A stretch of DNA of 64,000 nucleotides, taken from positions 17,839 to 81,838 of the forward strand of contig CAZSQZ010000016.1 in assembly GCA_964609215.1 (NCBI GenBank), given 5' to 3'. How positions within the stretch are numbered: the first letter of the stretch is position 1; every line of letters starts with the position of its first letter. This document shows positions 1-8,814 of this stretch, in pieces. The notes under the pieces are model-generated. The model had not been told where the DNA came from, made no database searches, and saw only the letters and a program-made list of their open reading frames with translations. A program made the position numbers and the translations under genes. The DNA comes from JABDKJ01 sp964609215. Lineage in GTDB: Bacteria; Bacteroidota; Bacteroidia; Flavobacteriales_D; JABDKJ01.

Positions 1-3
1 TAT

Positions 4-3000
4 ATGTTGATTAAAAGAATCGCTCTCTTTTGCCTCATCGCTGGCAGCCTTTTTTCCTGTACCAATACATCTGATGATGAAAGCATTGAAATCATCGAAA
101 CAAATTTTAATGAAGAAGTTCCTTTAGGTTTTTCTTTTGAGTTTGTATTCAATCAAAATATTGTCAGTGATACACTTCTGAATAATTGGAAAGAAAGCTC
201 CATTATAGAATTTGAGCCCATTATTGAAGGACGTTATTTTTGGAAACATACTAACGTTTTGGTGTTCTCTCCAAATGCCTATTTACAACCTGCAACAAGT
301 TATAAAGCATTGCTTAAGAAAGACCTATTTAATGATGGTCTTAAAGTTAAAGAAAGGTCATTTGACTTTCATACGCCCTGGTTAAAAATTGAAAAAACTG
401 AAAACTATTGGGATACTAGAGATGGAAGCAATCAAGCTCAGTTGCATGGAATCATACACTTTAACTACAACGTAGAAGCAAAGAGTCTTGAGGGAAAATT
501 AGACGCAATTGTAGATGAAGAAAAGCAAACAGCGGAAATTATTAGTATTGGTAGTTCCAAGTCAATAACCTATGTCTTACCTAACGTTAGCTTGGAAGAT
601 AAGGATAGAACAGGTGAAATAAAAATTGCCAAGTCCATTATGCCCGCAGTTGGTGGCAGCTCATGGAAAGAAGATAAGGTTCATCAAATTACAGTAAGTT
701 CTCCTTTCAAACTTTCTATCACTGATATAGAATCCAACCATGACGGAACAAATGGAACTATTACCGTTGCTACTTCGCAAAATGTTAACCTAAGTGGTAT
801 TAAGGACTTTATAGAAATAAGCCCTAAAATCAAGTATGAGGTGCAATCAGGAAATAATAATTTCAGTATTCGATCCTCCGATTTTGACATCAAGAAAAAA
901 TATACCATTGTTTTAAAAAAGGGAATAAAAGGCCTTTTAGGCGGTGAACTCAAAAATGATGAACAAAGAGATTTATCCTTTGGAGAACTTGAACCATCCA
1001 TAAAATTCTTGAACAAAAAGAACTTGTATTTAAGTGCAAATGGAAATAGAAATATTGAGGTTTCCATTATCAATGTGGACAAGGTTAAGCTTGAAATTTT
1101 CAAGGTTTATGAAAACAATCTACTCGACTATATGGCGGGTGGAAACTATTATTACGATGACTATTATTATGATGACTACTACAGAGGTGATAATAGTTAT
1201 CTAGGAAATAAAGGAGACAAAATATTTGAAGAAAGCATTCAAACCAAATCTCTAGAGATAAAAGGAAATAAACGCATCCTAAACTTTAAGTTTAAGGATA
1301 AGATAAAGGATTATGATGGCCTTTATTTAGTTAAACTTTCCTCTGATGAACAGCAGTGGATTAATGCGGCAAAAATGGTTGCACTCTCCGACCTAGGACT
1401 CATTGTTAAGGAAGGAAAAGAAAGTGTAAGTGTATTTGTAAATTCATTAGAAACAGCTCAACCTATTGGAGGAGTAGAACTAAATTTAATAGGGCGCAAC
1501 AATCAGGTTATTAAAACTAAGAAAACTGATGCAAATGGAGTTGCTGTTATTTCCCGTTATAAAAAAGATTTATCCGGCTTTAGGCCTCAATTGATTTCAG
1601 CAAGGTATAATGATGATTTCAACTTTATCCATTTAGGGAAGACTGAAATTGATAAGAGTCGCTTTGATGTGGGAGGTATGCGATCAAATGAAACAGGTTG
1701 GATGGCTTATATCTATCAAGAAAGAGATCTTTATAGACCGGGTGAAAAAGCTCATCTATCTGCAATAGTTAGAGATTTTAATTGGAATACTCCAGAACCG
1801 GTGCCAATGATCATGAAAATATATTCACCAGACGGTCAAGAGTATAAAACCATTAAAAAAACCTTAGATAAAGAAGGAGCATTGGAAGCCTCTATAGATT
1901 TTCCTGTTGATGCAATGACAGGAGGATACAGTGTGAACCTATTAACTAGTAATGAAGTTCATTTGCAGTCCTCGTATATTAAAGTTGAGGAATTTGTTCC
2001 CGACAGAATTAAGGTAAATACGAGCATCAATGCCGAAGAATTTCAACAAGGTGATACTATAGGAGTAAATATTTACGCAGAAAATATGTTTGGACCTCCA
2101 GCATCGGACAGAAACTATGAAGTTCAAATGAATTTGAATAGATCTTATTTTCATTCGGAAGATTATAGAGGATATAATTTTTCTCTTTCCAATAACAATA
2201 ATTCTTTCGATAATAGAATAGAAAAAGGCAAAACAGATGCTGAGGGAAAAGCTAAAGCAACCTTTGCTATTCCATCCATTTATAAAAACATGGGTAAACT
2301 CAGAGCTACCCTCAATACAACCGTATTCGATGAAACGGGAAGACCTGTGAACCGAATAAATTCAGCTACTATATACACTCAAGATGTTTTCTTTGGAATT
2401 GATGGGGGCAGTTACTATCGAAAGGTTAATAGAGAAAGTTCGGTCTCAATTGTGGGAGTGGATAAAGAAGGAAAAATTAAACCTGGTTCAAAAGCAGAAG
2501 TGAAATTTATAAGGCATGAGTATAGAACCGTATTATCAAAATCTGGAAGATATTTTCGCTATCGTTCTCAACATCAGGAAAAGTTGATCGATACTAAAAC
2601 GATTGAGATAGGAAATAGCCCTAAAGATTATCGTTTTACACCAGATATTTCTGGAAGGTATGAAATAAGAGTATCTATTCCCGGTTCAAATATGTACGTG
2701 AGTCGTAACTTCTATTGCTATGGATACGGCAGAACCAACAGTAATTCCTTTCAAGTAAACAACGAGGGCAAAATAGATATCGTTCCAGATAAGGAGAACT
2801 ATACTGTTGGCGAAAGCGCAAAGATATTAATGAAAACTCCTTTTTCAGGTAAGGTACTGGTGACCGTAGAAAGTGATGAACTGGTTCAATATTTTTATCA
2901 AAACACGGATAGTAAAGCACTCGCATTTGACTTAGACATTACAAAAGACATGCTACCAAATGTTTACATCACCGCTACCCTATTTAGACCACATGAACAA

Positions 3001-5382
3001 TCTGAACTACCCTTAACTGTGGCACATGGTTTTGTTCCAATAAAGGTAGATGATCCTAAAAGAGAAATCAAAGTGCTAATAGAAGCTCCTGAAAAGTCCA
3101 GATCTAATTCAAAACAAACAATAAAAGTTAAAGGAGCTCCAAATAGTCAAATGACTATTGCCGCTGTTGATGAAGGAATATTGCAAGTAAGCGGTTTTGA
3201 AACACCAAAACCTTATCAATACTTCTATCAAAAAAGGGCATTAGAAGTAAACTCTTATAATATCTATCCCTTTCTATTTCCAGAAGTGGCATTGTCTAGC
3301 GGAAGACCAGGTGGTGGCGGTGCACTTAAGAAAAGAATAAATCCAATGACCAATAAAAGATTTGAGCTGGTCTCTTTTTGGAGTGGAATTCTTAAAACAA
3401 ATAGTGAGGGGTATGCTGAAATGGAAATAAATATTCCTCAATTTTCTGGGGAGATTAGGATAATGGCTGTTGATTATAAAAGTAATAGCTTTGGAAGCGC
3501 TTCTAAATCAATGAAGATTGCAGATCCGGTAGTTATCAGTCCGGGAATCCCGCGTTTTCTTAGCCCCAGAGATACAGTCGAAGCTATTTTTACGCTTAGC
3601 AATACGACAGAGGACATTGCAAATGCAAAGGCTAATTTAGCGCTAACAGGACCAATGAAAGTTATAGGAAGCTCCCGAATTGACACCAAAATTGATGGCA
3701 AAAAGGAGGCTAGAATAAAATACCAAATTGCTGTTGAACCTTCTATTGGCACAGGAACAATTGCATTGAATGTGGATGCGTTAGGAGAATCATTTAGTAA
3801 TAAAACCAATATTAGCATTCGACCAGCTTCCCCCTTACAGAAACGATCCGGTTCAGGCATAATAGAAGCTAACAAGACCACTACAATATCCTTAGAAACT
3901 CATAATTTCATGGAAAAAAGTGTAGGACGTAAACTAATTTTAGGAACCTCTCCTCTCATAGAATTCAGAAAAGATTTAGATTATTTGATTCAGTATCCTC
4001 ATGGATGCTTGGAACAAACAACATCTAGAGCTTTCCCTCAAATTTATTTAGATGATATTTTAAAAGAGGTCATGGGAGATGAATTTGAAGAAAGTCAGGC
4101 CAGAAGAAATGTACAGGCTGCCATTGAAAAACTTAAAACCATGCAATTATATAATGGTGGGTTTACTTATTGGTCAGGTATGGGTAGAGAAAATTGGTGG
4201 GCCTCCACTTACGCTACTCATTTCTTAGTTGAAGCTAAAAAGGCAGGTTATCAAGTTGAAGATGATTTTTTGAACCCTGCGCTGGAATACTTAAACTCTA
4301 GACTAAAAAGCAAAGAAAAAGTAGACTATTGGTACAATGGAAATTTAAATCGCAAAATTGCACCAAAAACAGTTGCATATGCTTTGTATGTTTTGGCTAT
4401 GGCTGAGCAACCCAATAAGTCTACCATGAATTATTATAAAGCACATAGGGAAGATCTATCTTTAGATTCCCATTATCTTCTTGCTGCAGCTTACAGAATG
4501 ATTGGTGATGAAAAAAGCTATCGCGATCTTTTACCTGGAACTTTTGAAGGGGAAATTGCCAATAGTGTTTTTGGAGGAACATTTCACTCTTATATCCGAG
4601 ATGAGGCCATCGCACTAAATGCGTTGTTGGAAGCAGATGACAGTGACCCTCAAATACCAAATATGGCAAGGCATATTGCACAACAATTGAAAGATAAAAG
4701 ATGGTTAAATACACAGGAAAGGAGTTTTTCCCTGCTTGCATTGGGTAAAATAAGTAAGGCGAATGCCAACAATAATATTAGTGCTGAGATCTCTGTGAAT
4801 GGCATTAGAATAGATCAGTTTAATAAGCGAACAAAGATTCTAAAGGATGGACAACTGAATGAAGATGCCATTCAAATTTCTACTGAAGGAAGCGGAAATT
4901 TATACTACTTCTGGGAGACCGAGGGCATTGATAAAACAGGAGCATATAAAGAAGAAGATAATTTCCTTGCGGTAAGGAAAACAATGTACACCAGAGAGGG
5001 AAGGGAAATTCGAAATAATAAGGTGAAGCAGAATGATATGGTTATTGTGAAAATATCTATCAGATCATTACAGAATAATACCGTTGAAAACGTAGCCATT
5101 ACCGACATCCTTCCTGCTGGTTTAGAAATAGAGAACCCAAGGCTAAAAAATGTTCCCGGTGTAAATTGGATAAAGAAAAAATCTTACCCCGAGTATATGG
5201 ATATTAGGGATGACCGTATTACCTACTTTGTAACAGCCAATGGAGCATATAAGCACTATTATTATATGGCCAGAGCGGTTAGCCCAGGCACTTATCAAAT
5301 GGGACCGGTTGGTGCGGATGCTATGTATAACGGAGAGTACCATTCCTATTCTGGAGGTGGAACTTTAATTGTTGAGGAATGA
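4..5382 (+). CDS. Alpha-2-macroglobulin family lipoprotein
   Basis: The protein has 1792 residues, in the size range of bacterial alpha-2-macroglobulins, which trap proteases through a reactive thioester and sit in the periplasm. A lipobox ends at Cys19 (L-F-S-C), so it is probably membrane anchored. The thioester motif C-L-E-Q is intact at residues 1335-1338, preceded by YPHG as in the family. Macroglobulin-type beta domains precede it and a receptor-binding-like domain follows. A glycine-rich stretch near residues 1099-1112 lies just before the conserved region and may be exposed. An unusual Tyr/Asp-rich patch covers residues about 381-399. The stop overlaps the start of the next gene by ATGA, so the two are coupled. 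The upstream promoter lies outside the window. In many proteobacteria the partner is PBP1C; here it is a DUF1287 protein. Confidence 0.93.
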   Translation: MLIKRIALFCLIAGSLFSCTNTSDDESIEIIETNFNEEVPLGFSFEFVFNQNIVSDTLLNNWKESSIIEFEPIIEGRYFWKHTNVLVFSPNAYLQPATSYKALLKKDLFNDGLKVKERSFDFHTPWLKIEKTENYWDTRDGSNQAQLHGIIHFNYNVEAKSLEGKLDAIVDEEKQTAEIISIGSSKSITYVLPNVSLEDKDRTGEIKIAKSIMPAVGGSSWKEDKVHQITVSSPFKLSITDIESNHDGTNGTITVATSQNVNLSGIKDFIEISPKIKYEVQSGNNNFSIRSSDFDIKKKYTIVLKKGIKGLLGGELKNDEQRDLSFGELEPSIKFLNKKNLYLSANGNRNIEVSIINVDKVKLEIFKVYENNLLDYMAGGNYYYDDYYYDDYYRGDNSYLGNKGDKIFEESIQTKSLEIKGNKRILNFKFKDKIKDYDGLYLVKLSSDEQQWINAAKMVALSDLGLIVKEGKESVSVFVNSLETAQPIGGVELNLIGRNNQVIKTKKTDANGVAVISRYKKDLSGFRPQLISARYNDDFNFIHLGKTEIDKSRFDVGGMRSNETGWMAYIYQERDLYRPGEKAHLSAIVRDFNWNTPEPVPMIMKIYSPDGQEYKTIKKTLDKEGALEASIDFPVDAMTGGYSVNLLTSNEVHLQSSYIKVEEFVPDRIKVNTSINAEEFQQGDTIGVNIYAENMFGPPASDRNYEVQMNLNRSYFHSEDYRGYNFSLSNNNNSFDNRIEKGKTDAEGKAKATFAIPSIYKNMGKLRATLNTTVFDETGRPVNRINSATIYTQDVFFGIDGGSYYRKVNRESSVSIVGVDKEGKIKPGSKAEVKFIRHEYRTVLSKSGRYFRYRSQHQEKLIDTKTIEIGNSPKDYRFTPDISGRYEIRVSIPGSNMYVSRNFYCYGYGRTNSNSFQVNNEGKIDIVPDKENYTVGESAKILMKTPFSGKVLVTVESDELVQYFYQNTDSKALAFDLDITKDMLPNVYITATLFRPHEQSELPLTVAHGFVPIKVDDPKREIKVLIEAPEKSRSNSKQTIKVKGAPNSQMTIAAVDEGILQVSGFETPKPYQYFYQKRALEVNSYNIYPFLFPEVALSSGRPGGGGALKKRINPMTNKRFELVSFWSGILKTNSEGYAEMEINIPQFSGEIRIMAVDYKSNSFGSASKSMKIADPVVISPGIPRFLSPRDTVEAIFTLSNTTEDIANAKANLALTGPMKVIGSSRIDTKIDGKKEARIKYQIAVEPSIGTGTIALNVDALGESFSNKTNISIRPASPLQKRSGSGIIEANKTTTISLETHNFMEKSVGRKLILGTSPLIEFRKDLDYLIQYPHGCLEQTTSRAFPQIYLDDILKEVMGDEFEESQARRNVQAAIEKLKTMQLYNGGFTYWSGMGRENWWASTYATHFLVEAKKAGYQVEDDFLNPALEYLNSRLKSKEKVDYWYNGNLNRKIAPKTVAYALYVLAMAEQPNKSTMNYYKAHREDLSLDSHYLLAAAYRMIGDEKSYRDLLPGTFEGEIANSVFGGTFHSYIRDEAIALNALLEADDSDPQIPNMARHIAQQLKDKRWLNTQERSFSLLALGKISKANANNNISAEISVNGIRIDQFNKRTKILKDGQLNEDAIQISTEGSGNLYYFWETEGIDKTGAYKEEDNFLAVRKTMYTREGREIRNNKVKQNDMVIVKISIRSLQNNTVENVAITDILPAGLEIENPRLKNVPGVNWIKKKSYPEYMDIRDDRITYFVTANGAYKHYYYMARAVSPGTYQMGPVGADAMYNGEYHSYSGGGTLIVEE

Positions 5383-6002
5383 AAGTAGCAGGCTTTTTCA
5401 TTTCAACTTGTTTAGCTTTTTTATTGTTGGGAAAGTATACCACTAACAATAGTGAAAAGCAATATGCTACTTCACTCCCACTAAAAGAAAAATGGGGTGA
5501 AAAAGTTGCTTCTGCAGCAGAGTCCATTATTGATTCAGATATTGTTTATGATCCAGCCTATGTTAGAATTCCATTCCCTAATGGAGATGTAGATCCCAAA
5601 ACCGGAGTCTGCACAGATGTTGTTATTAGAACCTACAGAAAGCTAAATATTGATTTACAAGAACTGGTTCATGAGGACATGAAGAAGAATTTTCAGGAAT
5701 ATCCAAATAACTGGGGATTAATATCTACGGATAAAAATATTGACCATAGACGTGTTCCAAATCTCACAACTTTCTTCAAGAGGCATGGAAAGGCAAAAGC
5801 AATTACCAAAAATGCACAGGATTATTCAGCTGGAGATATTGTGACATGGAACTTGGGAAATGGAATTTTACACATAGGAATAGTTTCAAATCGCGAAGAA
5901 AATGGAAGTCCAAGAAAAAAAGTTATTCACAACATAGGAAATGGACAGGTATCTGAGGATATTTTGTTCAATTGGACTATTACAGGGCATTTTAGCTATT
6001 AA
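5379..6002 (+). CDS. DUF1287 family secreted protein
   Basis: This 207-residue protein has a hydrophobic N-terminal segment (about residues 3-18), so it is exported or anchored. The core matches the DUF1287 family: YDPAYVRIPFPNGD, then GVCTDVVIRTYR with Cys78, and NGILHIGIVSN with His165. The Cys/His arrangement resembles NlpC/P60-type folds, so an amidase or peptidase activity on cell-wall or peptide substrates is a reasonable inference, but the family's reaction is not established to my knowledge. It starts inside the stop codon of the alpha-2-macroglobulin gene (ATGA), which implies joint expression. A rho-independent terminator about 190 bases downstream probably ends this unit. Confidence 0.85.
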   Translation: MKVAGFFISTCLAFLLLGKYTTNNSEKQYATSLPLKEKWGEKVASAAESIIDSDIVYDPAYVRIPFPNGDVDPKTGVCTDVVIRTYRKLNIDLQELVHEDMKKNFQEYPNNWGLISTDKNIDHRRVPNLTTFFKRHGKAKAITKNAQDYSAGDIVTWNLGNGILHIGIVSNREENGSPRKKVIHNIGNGQVSEDILFNWTITGHFSY

Positions 6003-6194
6003 TTAAACCAATAATTTTAATTAGTTTAATGTTCTTTCTATTTTTAAACTAAATCATAAACACGAGTTCGATGTAAAATATTTTTCAACACACGAAAATC
6101 GTTTATTCTTTGACCAAATTTTATTTATAGTTCAAACATACTATCTTTATACTATTCTATGCTTTTCCATTTACGGGAAATGCGAACCAATTGG

Positions 6195-6220
6195 AGAGAG
6201 ACTTAGGTCTCTCTTTTTTT
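6195..6220 (+). terminator. Rho-independent terminator
   Basis: A perfect 8-bp stem (AGAGAGAC / GTCTCTCT) with a TTAG loop is followed by a run of T on the + strand. It would stop transcripts from the A2M/DUF1287 unit or from a short RNA starting in the gap. It does not work for the opposite strand, where no T run follows. The T run touches the stop codon of the convergent nuclease gene. Confidence 0.8.
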
Positions 6221-7541
6221 ATAAACTAATCAATTTGGGGTTATTCCTTTCCAGAAAAAGAGAGACTATTCCATTTGCTGTGGTAGAATTACTTCCAAAC
6301 TGAATAAAGTCTTCTATTTGCTCCCTATTTACTATTTGTTCATCTATTGAAATATACCCAAATCCTTTTAGCGCATTATTCTCCACCACAACAATGCATT
6401 TTTCATTTCTATCTCTTCCTTCTTCAATAAAAGCAAAGGTGCTTTCGAGTTCATGCTTTTCCTTTTTTATTTTTTCTATTCCAATCTCATGTTTCTTGGA
6501 ATTAGATTTTACATTCCAAAAGGCTGGAAGACCGCATTTCTCCGGCATTAAATTATATTCCTTTACCAAATGAGTAAGGTGATCCTTTGCTTGCCACTCA
6601 GAATGAAATTTTTCAATAGGTCTAGAATTTGAAGAACACTTTTGAATTCCCAGTCTCGTAACATTGGATTGATCTTTATATTCAAAAATTCCAAAATGCG
6701 TTACCCTTTTCTTCTGAGCTTTATTGTATTTCGGCCAATGCTTCCTTATTAACTGATCTTCTCTAAGAGCTGCTAGCATTTCACTTCCGGCTAATTCAAA
6801 ATCTATCTTATAAATCTCAGTGTGAAAATGATGCCTTCTTCTATTATCTGGGCTTCCACTAAAATGGCTACTCACTCTTTTCTTTAAGTTTTTAGCCTTT
6901 CCTATGTAAATTATCTTTCCTTTTTCATCTAAGAAAAAATAAACTCCAGGCCTGTGAGGTAGGTTGACAAAATCATCTTTTCGGACATTTAAAGGCAGTA
7001 TAGTTTCATGACTGTTACTTTTCAGATATGAATCTATAACACCATTCTCATCTCTTTTCACCAATTCGTGAAACAAGTTTACTGTTGCCCTTGCATCTCC
7101 CATTGCACGGTGTGGAGAATCATTTTCTATTCCAAAAAATTTTGTGATTTTCCCCAAGCTATATCCTACTGCTTCTGGAATAAGTTTACGAGCTAGCCGA
7201 ACAGTACATAACCTCTTGGAATTGTATTCCACACCCTGCTTCTCAAATGAATTGCGAATAAAATTATAATCGAATTGTACATTATGTGCTACAAATATTT
7301 GCCCTTCCAGAAAGTTGAATAAATCTTTTTGAATTTCTTCGAAATATGGAGCGTCTACCAACATTTCATTTGTAATACCCGTCAGAGAAACTATAAAGTC
7401 TGGAATGCTATGCCCAGGATTTATAAGGGTTTGGTACTCATCTAAAATTTTTGATCCATCCGTTATTATAGCACCTATTTCAGTAATGCCATCATTCTTG
7501 GAGAAAGAACCTGTTGTTTCTATGTCTACTACTGCATACAA
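6219..7541 (-). CDS. DnaQ-type exonuclease / GIY-YIG nuclease fusion
   Basis: This 440-residue protein joins two nuclease domains. Residues 1-160 are a DEDDh 3'-5' exonuclease: Asp6 and Glu8 in DIETTG, Asp91 in AHNVQFDYNF, His144 and Asp149 in HRAMGDA. Residues about 195-275 are a UvrC-like GIY-YIG domain (GVYFF at 199, IIYIGKAKNLKKR with Arg222). The C-terminal 160 residues contain no recognised domain. This fusion architecture is known in Bacteroidota as a DNA polymerase III epsilon-like/UvrC-like protein; a role in DNA repair is inferred, not shown. It is convergent with the A2M unit and divergent from the radical SAM gene, with only 68 bases between the two start codons. Confidence 0.9.
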   Translation of the reverse strand: MYAVVDIETTGSFSKNDGITEIGAIITDGSKILDEYQTLINPGHSIPDFIVSLTGITNEMLVDAPYFEEIQKDLFNFLEGQIFVAHNVQFDYNFIRNSFEKQGVEYNSKRLCTVRLARKLIPEAVGYSLGKITKFFGIENDSPHRAMGDARATVNLFHELVKRDENGVIDSYLKSNSHETILPLNVRKDDFVNLPHRPGVYFFLDEKGKIIYIGKAKNLKKRVSSHFSGSPDNRRRHHFHTEIYKIDFELAGSEMLAALREDQLIRKHWPKYNKAQKKRVTHFGIFEYKDQSNVTRLGIQKCSSNSRPIEKFHSEWQAKDHLTHLVKEYNLMPEKCGLPAFWNVKSNSKKHEIGIEKIKKEKHELESTFAFIEEGRDRNEKCIVVVENNALKGFGYISIDEQIVNREQIEDFIQFGSNSTTANGIVSLFLERNNPKLISL

Positions 7542-7609
7542 TTAATTGGATAAATATAATTGGATTGAAAGCCATAAACAATCAAAAGAAAAGATTAAAT
7601 TATTTTCCC

Positions 7610-8698
7610 ATGAATGACGAGAATATTGACGGCAGCAAGCTTAAAAAAGGGCGCGGAGCACAGCATAATCCACACAATAAATTTCTTCAGAATAGTTATG
7701 AGATGGAGGATGAATTTAAGAACTATTGCCATCTCGAAAATGAAAACATAAACCCTATTCGCACAGAATACCTTGAGATTTTCCCAAAGACTATCGTCAA
7801 TAAGGTTACCAGTCCAGATATAGGGTTTGTCTATTCCTTAAATCCTTATCAAGGTTGCGAGCACGGCTGTGTATATTGCTATGCAAGAAACACCCATGAA
7901 TATTACGGATATAGTGCGGGTGAGGATTTTGAAAGGAAAATTTTAGTGAAAAAAAATGCGGCAGCTTTATTGGATAAAGAGTTACAAAAGAAAAATTGGA
8001 AGCCAGAGCTAATAATGCTTTCAGGGAATACGGATTGCTATCAACCCATTGAAAGAAAATTGAGAATAACAAGAAGCATTCTTGAAGTGATGAACAAGAG
8101 AAAACACCCTGTAGGTATCATTACAAAAAACAGCTTAATAAAAAGAGATCTAGACATTCTAAAAGAATTAAACGCTGACAATCTTTTAAGAGTAACCCTT
8201 TCCATCACCACTTTAAATGAAGCAACCAAATGCATTTTAGAGCCAAGAACAGCTTCGATAAAACAGAGGCTTAATACACTTGAACTACTTGCTAAAAATA
8301 ACATTTCGGTAAACGTCAATATGGCTCCAATAATACCGTCAATTAATAGTGATGAAATTTTGGAATTGGCTAAAGCAGTTTCTGATAAGGGCGCTAAATC
8401 AATATCTTATATAATGGTTCGTTTAAACGGTCAGGTAGGAGCTGTATTTGAAAACTGGATAAGGAAAGCAATGCCACTGCGTGCCGAAAAAGTCTTAAAT
8501 CTTATTAAAGAAACACATGATGGGAAGTTAAATGATTCAAGATGGAAAAAGAGAATGTCTGGAGATGGTGTGATAGCGCAACAGGTTAAGGATCTCTTTA
8601 GGATTGCTCGTTTAAAATACTTCAAAAATCAAGAAAAACGTCTAGTAAACACCGAACTTTTCCATCAGTTTAAAAGCGATCAAATGAAATTGTTTTAG
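7610..8698 (+). CDS. Radical SAM protein, PA0069/SplB-like family
   Basis: The protein has 362 residues from the chosen start. The radical SAM cluster motif CX3CX2C is present at Cys83, Cys87 and Cys90 (GCEHGCVYCYAR), so it binds a 4Fe-4S cluster and cleaves S-adenosylmethionine. Surrounding motifs (SLNPYQGC, MLSGNTDCYQPIE, PVGIITKN) match the PA0069-type radical SAM proteins, which are distantly related to spore photoproduct lyase; the substrate is unknown. An upstream in-frame ATG at 7514 lies inside the divergent nuclease gene and gives a 32-residue hydrophobic, non-conserved N-terminus, so the ATG at 7610 is preferred. Confidence 0.87.
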   Translation: MNDENIDGSKLKKGRGAQHNPHNKFLQNSYEMEDEFKNYCHLENENINPIRTEYLEIFPKTIVNKVTSPDIGFVYSLNPYQGCEHGCVYCYARNTHEYYGYSAGEDFERKILVKKNAAALLDKELQKKNWKPELIMLSGNTDCYQPIERKLRITRSILEVMNKRKHPVGIITKNSLIKRDLDILKELNADNLLRVTLSITTLNEATKCILEPRTASIKQRLNTLELLAKNNISVNVNMAPIIPSINSDEILELAKAVSDKGAKSISYIMVRLNGQVGAVFENWIRKAMPLRAEKVLNLIKETHDGKLNDSRWKKRMSGDGVIAQQVKDLFRIARLKYFKNQEKRLVNTELFHQFKSDQMKLF

Positions 8699-8814
8699 AG
8701 CTAATCACAAAAGCCTTAAAAGCTTAAGTAAAATGGTTTACATTTTCATTAGATTTTACGTTCTTAGCCCAATAGGAATAAGGTCTTGTTCACAATAGAG
8801 CAGAATTAGATAAA

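Noticed and set aside
684..1103. A 139-residue minus-strand frame inside the alpha-2-macroglobulin gene
   Set aside because: It is a shadow frame of a well-supported gene on the other strand.
7514..7609. Upstream extension of the radical SAM gene to the ATG at 7514
   Set aside because: The 32 extra residues are hydrophobic and lie opposite the start of the divergent nuclease gene; the ATG at 7610 gives the family's usual N-terminus.
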